From assembly GCA_963978905.1 (NCBI GenBank), contig OZ022259.1:51602727-51666726 (forward strand): a stretch of 64,000 bases of DNA. Reading direction: 5' to 3'. This document shows, one piece after another, positions 12,401 through 24,400 of this stretch. Position 1 is the first letter of the stretch, and each line of letters starts with the position of its first letter. A program made the position numbers and the translations under genes. This DNA comes from Trichostrongylus colubriformis. Taxonomy: Eukaryota; Nematoda; Chromadorea; Rhabditida; Trichostrongylidae. The notes beneath the pieces are model-generated. The model was not told the DNA's origin. It searched no databases and saw only the letters and a list, made by a program, of their open reading frames with translations.

Positions 12401-15400
12401 AGGACTGGAAATATTTAGTGTCCTTTTCTCGAAACCGTTGTTTTCTGCTTGGTGCAATCCTGACATTGAATCCTCCTTGCGCATGTTGCACGTGTTTTTT
12501 TTTCGTGACAATGTGATGGGTAGAGTCCGTGCTGGGCCAAACCCCGATGTTCCTCACGTTTTCAAATACTTTTCCAGTAAACAGTCATCTTTCGTTTGCC
12601 TTGCTCCAGTAGTGTACGCTATTAAAGAGTCTCTCCTCTTTCCAATGAACGTGTAGACCGCTGGCTACGTTCGCTGATACAAATCCCCTTGCTCGGTGAA
12701 ATGATTTAAGCCATATCAATGTGGCGGCTTGAACCACCTGCTAGACAAGACATAGTCCCTATTTAATTTTTCCCTATTTAATTTGATTCAAGCCCCCTAT
12801 TTGATTTGCATGCATGGTATACTGCGCCCGAAACCTCGCTTGATGTCTATCGACAGTTATGATTCGGTCGTGATCCTGTTTCCAGAAGATGCACAATCCC
12901 TGAGGTTGACGTTTTGATGGTAATGCTACACCACAAGTGTCTTCTCCACTGGCCCAGCGTGCCTTGCCTTATGTTAGTTACATTCCACGGCGTTTCTCAA
13001 AGAGAAATGGAAATCCACATTTAAAGGAACCGAAAGGGGGTCCGAAACAAGAGAAACATACAAAGAAATGAGCATTTCGTAACGAACGCAGAAGGTTAGA
13101 AGCGATAATCGGTGAAAACACCCGAACTCAAAAGTGCATCGCTGCGGTGTGTATTCGCGCCTCATTCGCATCATCGCACTGGCGTTCCGAGTTGTCCGCT
13201 GTAGGAGACGGCCGCGGGCCAACTTTAGTTGTAGCACCTGACTCCCAGCGCAGTGGAGTGGCCATTCCCAACTACATTAACATTCATGTAAGTACATCTA
13301 GAAACAATATAAGAAAGAACAAAGGAGAAGGTAAAAGGAATAAACAACTTTATAATGGAAACATCTTCTCTTGGCACCATGCCAAGGGGTCAAATTGGCG
13401 AGTTTGTGCAATGGCGGTCACTTGAAGTCGTCCACACTACGTCTGTTCTACCGTAAGCCAAAATTACTCCCTTACGGTGTCTTTAAGCAGGTGAGTCACC
13501 TCTCAAGATCTGTCTTTTACCGATCCTGATAGGTTGTCCGAAGAGTTTCCCGGCATTTTTTTTTTGCACCTCTTCCAATCATCAACTAATGACTAATGTT
13601 TCCCAGCAGCGCCTGGATGTCTATCCTCCGCACCTCACTGAGGTGGATATCGAGAGCTTCTGCCAGTGCTTAAGCACCACCTCTAAGATTTAGGCCGTTG
13701 CGGGTGCTTGGTGCTGCCATGCGTAAATTGTGACGTCTCCATCCAGGAACTTCTAATAGAGAATCTCCCGGGAACCAGACCAATAACATTGCAAATTTGT
13801 CTCAGAGTGGATATCTGGACTTGTTGATGCCAGTGGATGCTCTCCCGTCGTTCACGTGGAGAGAGAAGGCTCCAATTACCAGGCTAGTATGATACCCTTT
13901 CAGATCTGAGCGCAAAAGAAGGGTCTTACCTATCCTCACGCGCACTAGAGCACCCTGTCAGAAGGGAATCCATGGAACCAGAACACGCCACTGTTGAGCG
14001 AGGTCGCCAGAAGGCAGATTACTGCAATTAAGCATTTGCTCCATTTTCCGTATGCTCGAATCGAATTTTTTCCGAAGGCAATTCAGCGAATTATCATACA
14101 TGAACACCACTAGCTTCAAATCGATCTGCAACCCCAAGGCACTTGATTCACTGTGGTTAGAGAAACAGCGCCCTCACCCATTGCAGCGCTATTGTTGCCG
14201 GTTCTCTGATGTTCGTAGAAGATGATAGTGTTCGTAGAAGGTGACAGAGCTTGCACCAACGATGTCATAGTTGTACTACGAAGTCTACAGAATATTGGAT
14301 GCCCCTGCCAGATTCACATGCTTACTCGTCCATTTCAACGGTACTAGTCATAAAGCGTCCCGGCACATATTACAACCGGAGTTTTGAGCCAAAGTAGCTT
14401 TTTAACTGAGGGCACCCTTCGATGACCTCACATTCTGGCTTTAGAACTCGAAGACACACCCATTACACTGAGCACACATGGGCACTTCCGTGGTGAACGA
14501 TCCCACGAATGCTATCTATGCATCAAGAAACAGTGTACACAGTGATCGCGAAAAACTAGACAGGATTCCAATACTGGCATACACTCCTATAGTATGTGGT
14601 TTGAACTTTAGTTTAATTTTCTCAGTGAATACGACTAGATTTTTGTATTTAGAATAATGCTGTGTTTCGAGGAAGTGAACCTGATGAGCCAGCTCATGTG
14701 CTGCAAGTATTATCGGTGAAGCTTCTGGGTCGTCCCATAATTCAGTCTCCCTGAAATGGAATGGCTTCTTCAACATTATCGCAGAAAAAACTAAAGACGA
14801 GCAGTGCACCTGTAAGTATTCAGTCCCCAATTTTCCATCGCACTAGCTAGGAAGTCGGGAATAGCGAGCATATCTGAATGTTCAGGCAATAACTCAGCAA
14901 GCAAAGTTTATGGAGAGCAGGTCATGGCATCACTCATCAAACCTAGTTTGGGTAGCGGATATTTGATTCCAAAATCATTGTCGTATACATCGAGGAGCGC
15001 GATGCCATACCGCAAAAAAGGTGAAGTCCTTCTCAGGGCTTCAGGGCGTGACCATATCCGGAACTGAAGGTAAGTTGGGATCTTGGAGCATCGTGACACG
15101 TTAACAGCGCACAAATACGTACTCGTACATTGGCTTCTGTATAATCTTCAGTGAACTTGAACTCGCCAATAGCGATGGTAAGAAGATACGTCGACATTTT
15201 CGGCGTTTCCTCGAAAGTGGATGTTATCCAGGGTGAGCTAGTTTCTCTAGAACAATTAAACTAAATTTTGAAGATTAGAGAAATGAATACGTTAATATAT
15301 CCTACAAGAGTGCTGCAGAACTTGAGTACACTTTTGAGTACAATCGAGACACCGCAGAAATGCTGGGGCTTAACGCGCAGCACAGATGCGATGTGTGATC

Positions 15401-18400
15401 CAATGAATGAACTATTCGAGTCAACACAAGCTCACGTGTACCGCGTTCCAGTCGTCGCGTGTGATTCGAGGGGAAATGAGCACATTTAAAGACACCAGGA
15501 GGGGGTAATTTTGGCTTACTGTAGAACAGACGTAGTGTGTACGAGTTTGAGTGGCCGCCATTGCACAAACTCGCCAATTTGACGCCTTGGCATGGTGCCA
15601 AAAGAAAATGGTTCTATCATAGACTTGTTTTTTCCTTTTAGTTTTTACTTTGTTCTTTCTTATATTGTTTCTAGATGCACTTACGGATCAAATAAGGTCG
15701 GGGGGGGGGGAGACGCAAAATTTTCACTCACGTCAAAGCTTCTTTCCCTTCCTAGGGTTAGGCGAAAGCAGATGAGACTTATGCTTTGACAGATGCTTTT
15801 TAATATGGGAGGAGGGGGTATCAATTTCAGCCTAAGCCTAGTAAGGAAAAGGAGCTTCGACGTCGACGCAAAGTTGCGTCTCCCCTCCGACTTTATTTGA
15901 CCCTTCTGAGATTTTCAGGTATAGAAATGCACAATTAAGAAGATCCATAAGTAAACAAGTAAAATATGTCACTAGAAAACAGTCTAAAGAGGAAATAATC
16001 CAAAAATAAGGTTACATCAGGCCGAAGACAAGCTTTAAAATGAACGAAGCCTGGCTCGGCCATGGAAGCTTGCAGTTCGGACGGAAGCGCGCCCTGGGGG
16101 CAAATAGCGCCCTGTGGCGCGTTTTTCAACGCCGGTTTCGTTACACATTGTATCTACCGAACCCATATGTTTGTTTTCAGACGCCATTGTTTTTGTAAAC
16201 GTTATTCCGCCCTTGCCCCCCTCCCGGTGCCTTTAAGATGAGAAAAGGAACAATTCTTAGTTTTTCTTACCTCACTTCACCAATCTCTTTCCCATTAGAA
16301 AGAGCTGTTGTTTCTTCCGGATGGATGATCGTAACAGTCCAGTTTGCCTTAAAATCCGGTTCGTCAAAGCAAGGCACCATTCTACGAGCGCTGCTCGGCT
16401 CGAAATGAGTCACAGCGGCGGTCCTAAACGAAAACAGATGTACCTATTAAACAGAACCGAGTTTGGAACGAATCTGAACTAATTTTTGGAGCATCTGCGG
16501 TTCACATCGTCTTATGCTAGAAACAAGGTCAAATGAAGAAGAAACGGAAAAAATTATTCTTCTTACCGTTAAACGAAAGAACGGCTGTGGTTACACGAAA
16601 GGATTCGCCTAGGGTACTATGAAGGATGATCAGAATATGAACGGGTTGGGAGGAGATGCTCATTGTGGACGAACGCACGAGATTCTATGACAGGATATTT
16701 GGGGCGGGTAGTAACGGGTGTAGACTGCGACACATGGATTTTGATCTCGGTCTGCGACCCTGTGATAGCCGTAGCGCCCTGTGCATTCGCATATTCGAGG
16801 GTTAATTTTTTGATGTAAATCCTATGCCCTTGCAAGTCTATTCCGCTGTATTCAGTCATCATTGGCTGATGGTACCATGAAATAACGCTCAAAGGAATCG
16901 TCCACGAAAAAATGAGTTTTTCTGTTACCTATATGATTATGTTGTATTTGCCTAATGTGGGTCGCATGCAAAGTTTCACGCGAAAGATAAGAATCCTGCT
17001 AAGATAAGCCCAACCAATTCTCAGCCGGGTGGGCGGGGCCCCGAGCAAGTGCCCACGCCGTCGACCGCCGCCGTCAGAGACGCATTGTGGGAGCAGAAAG
17101 TCACGTAAACAGTCCCATTCTCCGTTCCCAACCGCGGCGGACGAAGAGACGGGCTTAAAGACACCAGAAGGGGGTAATTTTGGCTTACGGTAGAACAGAC
17201 GTAGTGTAGACGAGTTCAAGTGGCCGCCATTGCACAAACTCGCCAATTTGACGCCTCGGCATGGTGCCAAAAGGAGATCTTTGTATTATAAATCTGTTTT
17301 TCCTTTTAATTTTTACTTTATTTCTTCTTATATTGTTTCTAGATGTACTTACATGAATGCTATGTAGTTAGGAATGGCCACTCCACTGCGCTGGAGGTCA
17401 GGTGCTACAACTAAGGTTGGCCCACGGCCTGTCTCCTACAGCGGACAACGCGGAATGGATGCGCTGATGCGAATGGGATGCGAATACACACTGCAGCGAT
17501 GCGCTCTTGAATCCGGGTTTTTTCGCCTATTATCGCTTCTAACCTTGAGTGTTCATTACAAAATGCTCATTTCTTTGCATCTTCCTCTTGTTTCGGACCC
17601 CCTTCCGGTTCCTTTAATCAGAGGTCTCCTTGTCTCTGAACCTTCTCCATGCCCCAATGCCACTCTGCCTCGCTAATTGTGAGCGCACCCACATCTTGCT
17701 TGCGCTGAGTATGAACGCAGCCTCACAGAGTACACGCAGAGAGTTGGACATGACTGCCCTGCTGGTCATGTGCCCTAGCCGTCATCTGGAGAGTAGAGAG
17801 CTGGACATGACTGTCCTACTGGCCGTGTGCCCTAGCCGTCATCTGGAGAGTAACATCAGATGCGGCATAACTTTTCCTGTTGCCTAGGCCCCTTCAGTGA
17901 GGTAAGAGGGCGCAAAAATACGTCAGAAATGAAGGATGCAAAAATGGGTGACAATGAAAGTGAGAGAGTTCTAAACACATGTCTCACGCCGCTTCAACTT
18001 ACCATCTCGAGCTCCATATTCAACAATCGACTGGAATATCCATCATAGTGCTTTCCGTTCAGTAATAATCAAAGGGTAGGACAGTCGCCCCTCCATTCAT
18101 CTACATAATACCCGACGGAGATCCTCACAGGAGAGTCGTCCGTCTCCCAGAACACCCAGAACTCACACAGAACAGTGAACTATCCTGCTCATCGTAAAGT
18201 GAGTGAAGTTCTTTGAAAGCTCTCCTGCCCAGAAATTTGAGACGGCCACAGCAATACACAATTTCTTTTCGATTTATCAAATAGGCGTTGTATTGAAAAA
18301 AACATAGGCTTAGGCTTACAGAAAAGCAAACCCACTTCAGTGACCCATTGATGTCCTTGTATGTCGTCCTGTACAAACCATTCAATCTATCAGTTTGAAC

Positions 18401-21400
18401 AACACCTGTGTAGATCACCTTAAAGAATTACTTAGAAAATTACTACAAAAATGTTGAGTTATAGGCAAAAGCTTCGGTGTCGGACGGGACTCGAACCCGC
18501 ACCTTGCGGGATCGAGTCCCGTCCGACACCGAAGCTTTAGCCCACAACTCAGCATCCTTGTAGTAACTTTCTCGCGAACTGCGGCGATAAACAGCAGTTA
18601 TCAAAAATCAATAATATCAAAATCAATACTTAGAAAATATTTTTGGGCTTTCGCCAATTCTCAAATGGCATCGATGTCCAAGGACTCTCAATAATTCTAA
18701 TTCGCTGCTAATCACACGCGAAATCACAGGGGAGGGCGGAAGACACCACGCTCTAAAGTGGAACCAGCTGTGCAAAAAAAATGGAAAAAACGAATAGAAA
18801 CACACTCGAACACGAAAGCAAGGTCTCCAAGCAAGTACTGCAGGACTTCACGAAGGCGTAAATATCCAGACAGAAAAACATGAAAAAGGAGTGGAAAAAA
18901 AAGAGACAGCTATGAGCAAACCACTACGCATCGATAGGTGAGCGACTGCTAACGTGGGCGATAGACATGGACGCATCTTATGGGTTCTCCGTCCCCCACC
19001 TGCTCACCCTCGAGCCACTGGAAACGTCACCAGTTATCGTAATTCAAGTCATTCCAGTGGTAAAATGGGCCGAGCAAATGCGGACCTTTCCTACGCAGAG
19101 TGATGTCGCCGAAAATAAGAATACTTCCACATGTGCTTACCTTGACTCGGATATGTTGCTTTGCAGGAATCGTAGAACGCAAGAGGAATACTCCTACCTC
19201 CATTCTTTCATGGCTTTTATGTTGAACGAATATATCTTCTCCATTCTGAGAGAACCTTTGATTCTGATGAGATCTTATCAACCAGCGTCAACTCACCATT
19301 GATACATGTACATTCTTAATTTCTATGTCGAGCATATGAAGTATAATCAGATTCGTTGGAGCAAGCACTTCTATAAGGATATCCACTTCGCCATCAAACG
19401 TAAATTCTTTCTCGGGCAGAACATCGGGATATGATGGCAGGTACACCTTCATCGTCAAATTATAAGACACTAAAAAGATTCACATATGTTACCAATACAC
19501 GATATTGTAAAAGCTGCAATTCCTCAATTGTGATCCGTGGTACCACAAATGAACAGTTTATAATGGATTGTCTTTACGTTGATCCAAAAAATACACACAT
19601 AATGAAGTAGAAAAGCAATGTCTAGCACTCCGCCCTTCGCAGGTCCATGAGCATATTGATTGAGTATTCGATCTGAGCTAGGTGAGGATGGACCAGTTAA
19701 ACGTACTACCCCTGAATTTGTTTAGGAGTCACCTACGCATTCGATCAGACCTCACTACTTCAATAAAGCCCTCTAATTTTTCCAAGTCGCTTGAGTGGTA
19801 CACCTCTGGGGAAGTCTTTTGTGTGGTTGCTGATCTTGTACCATGTATACAGCGACTGAACATTCGGATGATGTTGAATGGACATGGCACATCCCAAATG
19901 TAGCAAAGGTGCTCATTTGGGCGCCAATGAAGGAATATCATGTTAGCTAAAAGGAAAAGTCAAGGATTCAAAGACACCATGTGTAAATCTGCGATGGAGT
20001 GCGTCCCCTATGACTTCTGATAGAGGACCATGGTGATGGGCGACAGCGTTCATTCAACTACATAAGTTCTTCACACAAGCGCATTCTGATGGCAGATCAT
20101 TGCTACATATCACAGATCTGCGTAGCTTCGACATATCCCCGGTGATGAATTCGGAATGTCACATAACAAGTTCGTGGCGAGCTATGTAGAATGGAGCACA
20201 GCCTTCGTTTTTGCTTCACTCGCTGACGTACTTCCGAGCATATCCACCTTCATACCCAACAGATGACCAAGTCATGTATCTCCTGCCTTTGATAGACGAT
20301 GGAGCGACGTATCATATTTACTGATCGAGCAATGACACGGTACGATCGGGAAGCCTTGCTTGCCCAATGAGATAAGCGAGCGCTCACGCGTGTGCTGCAA
20401 CTTACTCGTACTTTTTAGACGAACGGTTGACAAGCAATATGTTAATTCTGAAAATAAAGAAAACAGTAAAACTGCTAAACTGAATACCCACATGGTCTCA
20501 CGTAGTCAGGAAGTCTGAGAAAGGTATAGTCAGGAATGGATGTTCCAAACGAATTTTCGAAGAATGAACTGAAACACAAGATACGCAGCTGTCAAAAGTA
20601 CCTTTCACCGCGGTAAGGTAAAAGAGCAACCCTTGAGGGTCTCTGTGCTAGTGATTTTCTCACTCAAATTCGAAGTTTATTCCACTTTCCTGGATCAAGA
20701 ATGCCCCACGTGAAATAGAATACCGAAAAACACATTAGGGCGACAGAGACGACACAGCCACCGAAAGTGCCGTTGCGCTTGTGGTTCCAATAATACCTGA
20801 GTGCAGCCAAGTATGATATAGAATGGCGCAAGTATGATTGAGAAAGTCAAGCGCCTAGTTTACCGAGAAACTAGCAACTCAGCAGTGATGGAGTATCAAT
20901 CCGAAATAATGTTTTGCCGTTACAGTACCTTAGATTTATACAGTACCTGCTCAATTATCTATCTCACATACGATCACGTGATTGTGCGAATCGCTGTTTC
21001 GTAAGGAATAACAGCAAACGGGAAGGCTCGTGTGCAGCAAAGGAAGGGGAGGAGGTTTGCGGAGACTATACCGCAAAACAGCAGGAGAGCCTCGAGCGCT
21101 CGGGCCCCTACCCTTCGAAAAAAGTTAGATCACTAAATCCGCTAGAAACTGAGTCAACCTTGCAAGCTGTCAACGAAAATCACAGTCACTGGGCATAAAC
21201 GGCTATATAAGAATAGTGAAAAGAGAAAGCAAAAATGCAAATGTTGATCAGTGGCTAGATCCGAACCACAACCCATTCGTATGGTCCGCTTGAGAGTTCA
21301 TCGTCGTACCCAATAGGCAGGCTGCCCGGTTGCATAAGCAACCTCACTTTGGGGAACGGCTTTCAGAACTTCACGCGTTTTTATTACATACTACTGATAA

Positions 21401-24400
21401 GTCTCTATTTCTTTGCTCATTTCGCTTTGTTACGGATGTGTAATAGAACACCTAGGGATCGGAGTCAAGAAGCAGCATTGAGCATGCGTTACAATAAATG
21501 AGTTCAAGCCGGCCATTTTTGGCATTCATAGGGTCGCACAGCGAAAATTGACTTACATGTTTCATGCATGTACCCCTACAGAGGGTGCGGCGAAAGTATT
21601 GAGCTTGATGATATAGAAGGTATCAACACGAATGCTGTTCTGTTGTAAGGAGTAGTGAAGGCTTCGCAGTTCAAAATACTCCTAACGGAATGCGGATAGG
21701 GTTTTGGATTCATGCTGTTTAAAGGTCACTGCTGCGATTTAATGAAGTGTGGAGGCTGTTCTGAGACCAATGTTGCCGCAATCACGCCTTCTGGGTCGGG
21801 GTCGTCTCCTCCTGAAAGTCATCCGCATTGGGTCCGAAGTGAGTTATTATTTAGGGAGTGCACTTCTCCTGAAAACATGGTCCAGTTCTGCTGACTGATT
21901 TTGACTCGAATATCGTCGCATTTGCGGAATTTGGGTACTCCGATAATGTGATATGCAGTGACATGTTTGTTGGAGTTGTTTGTTGATTGCATAATATTAG
22001 TGAATCTTATGGTAATGTCGAAATGATAACGCTTTGTGAGAGGTCCATACCTCAGCAGCTTCCTGCACAATGGAAAAAAAAGTTTTTAAAAAGCGGGCTA
22101 AGAATCCCTTCGTTAGCCCTTCATAGCACAAAACTCTTAGTTCATTTCTTGCAGTTATGAATAATTTTCGGAGCTCCATCTCTCTTCCAAAAAATAGGCG
22201 CAAAGTTCTCATATGCTTAGACATCTGAAACGAGTGCAACCCACACAGTATATGAGCGCATGCCGCGCCATTTGGTGTGTAAGACGTAATGGTGCGCAGT
22301 GCATTGACGTCATATCACGCATTGATGACACCTTTTATCAACCCCAGTTTAACCAGCGCACAGTACTGCACGCATCATACGGTGAGAGTATGGGTATAAC
22401 TTTGATCGATACCGATTAAGTGATATCATCCAATCGCTATCGCATATTGCAGTGAGGGGGAGAGAGCACTTAAGGAATATTGAACATCAAGACATCTTTA
22501 TGTGTGAATCTGCACACTCGAGTGTATATTCCTGAGCCTTAGGGAGGGACTGTTGCTAACCAAGAGCTCGGGTGGAACTTGCGTCTGACACCGAGCACAG
22601 TGATACCCCTCTCACCCCTCCCCTTACGACAGCATCTGAAGATATTGCATGGTTTTACGGCGGCATACTCTCAGTACATCACGCCAGCCAAACAGGTATC
22701 GGTATGTAGCAGTGAGGGGCAAGCTATTTTCATCAACAAGGGAAGGATCCCAGGTCGAAGGGGCCATTCGGAATGGGATACATATGGTTCGACGTATTTT
22801 CGGACGCTGATCTCGAATCTGTATTCGAAATTTGCCAAACGATTCTCTGGGTGGAGTATGGAGGTTTTTCTGAATGAACGGCTACACTCATTGGCGAGGC
22901 ACTATTTCATCAGCGCGGTCGTTGGTTAGCTATCAACGGCCTCGGTGGCTCACTGGCAGCGTGGATCTGCAGGACATGGGTCACGGGTTTGCTCCCCGCC
23001 GGTGCAGGTTTTTTTGCATTTTGTGTTTAATTGTCAGTAAGCCTTTTCTTTCACTTCGGAACGTTTCCTTGTACTGGAACCTATCGCACCCAACATTTAC
23101 TCTGCCACTTTATTTATAACTATTAACATTACTCACAAGGGAAGGATACCAAGTCGAAGAGATTCCCATACCACACGAACTAGACGTTGTTACGTAAAAA
23201 GTTTGTGATATTCGGGCACAGGAGAGGAGATATTGTTGAACAGGTTAGGAGGTCGAATTACCACTCTTTGCAAATTTTCAGCCAAATCCAGTTTTTGGTC
23301 CAACTTCGGAAAATTGGGGGTGGCCAGGAGGTAAAAGTGGTAGTTTTTGAATTTTCTTTGACAAAAATTCTTGCAACCTGAACAGGATAGCCTACACATA
23401 CCTTTCACACTTGCCCATCGCACTAAATGTACGAAATAAGCATCAAATAGGAGCATTTCTCTGGCAAGGGTCAACCACTTCTCCTTTGTTGAACGGGTTG
23501 CCAGCCAATAGCCCATGAATTTTTCCGAAATTTAGTCAAATTTTCGAACTGGCTAAAAATTTGTCCTTCTGGGTAATTTGGTTCCCTAAACACGGAAATC
23601 ACACTAGTTTTGCACGAGAACAACTGGCTTGCGCGCTATGGGCTTCCAAAACTACCATATAATAGTACTGTTTTTTCAAAAAAAAACCTCCATAACTCCG
23701 CCCAGAGATTCGTTTGGCAAATGTCTAATACAGATTCGAGATCAGCGTCCGAAAATACGTAGGACCTATTATCCCATTCCGGATGGCCACTTCGACCTGT
23801 GGTCCTTCCCTAGTAAGCTTGAAGAAGGAGAAGGAACACCATGCTTCCTCCACAACAGTTGAGGCAAAAATTGAGATTGGGTGTGCAGTTTAACCCTGCA
23901 GTTCAAAAATGCTTCAGTGCGCTACTTCCCATAAGATGCCTCTTCTCAGGCAGTGTTCATAGTTCACGATTCAGGCGATCACGCGATCAGGCGGAAGGAA
24001 AAAGATACATATTGATTGGGTGATTCAGGCGATCACGCGATTCAGGCGGAAAAGAAAAGATATATATTGATTAAGTGATTCAGGCGATCACGCGATCGCG
24101 TAAAGCACGCGATCGCGTAAAGCACGCGATCGCGTAGATCGCGCGATTGAGGCGGAAGGGAAAAGATACGTATCGATTGAGCAAATCAGGCAATGGCGCG
24201 ATTCAGGTGATAGTAGGAACTTCTCGGGTCATTTGTGCACCTCCTGATTGCAGTAAGTGGTTCGCTAAATTTTTGCTGGTGCATCTTATAAGAAGCCAGA
24301 TCTTTTCCTAGTTACTGAAACACGATCGGTGTTTCGTTGTCCTATTAAAGATTCATCCTATTCTGTTGCTTTTTCACTCTATTCACTTGTGCTGTATATA

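Larger units (their letters stand above)
9278..14680. other. Large gene A intron (5.4 kb) with MITEs and a SINE
   Basis: Splits HELAH from its zinc-binding glutamate. It contains the TIR element at 9701-10438, a GC-rich unique block near 10900-11100, a tRNA-derived SINE tail at 11330-11455 and a TTAA MITE at 13025-13482. I find no convincing exon at 11460-13020 or 13500-14680; open frames there lack homology and conservation. Confidence 0.6.

Noticed and set aside
16617..16892. 91-codon minus-strand ORF between two gene A exons, considered as an M1 exon.
   Set aside because: The exons at 18336 and 16423 join perfectly in phase and sequence, leaving no residues for it.
18480..18530. tRNA gene, because of a perfect T-loop/B-box sequence.
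   Set aside because: No D arm, anticodon arm or acceptor stem; the tail recurs elsewhere, so it is a SINE fragment.
20272..20493. Minus-strand ORF starting with a signal-peptide-like hydrophobic run ([16 protein letters not shown]).
   Set aside because: The run is a T-rich stretch ending in a plain ttttcag acceptor-like sequence; no continuation or homology.
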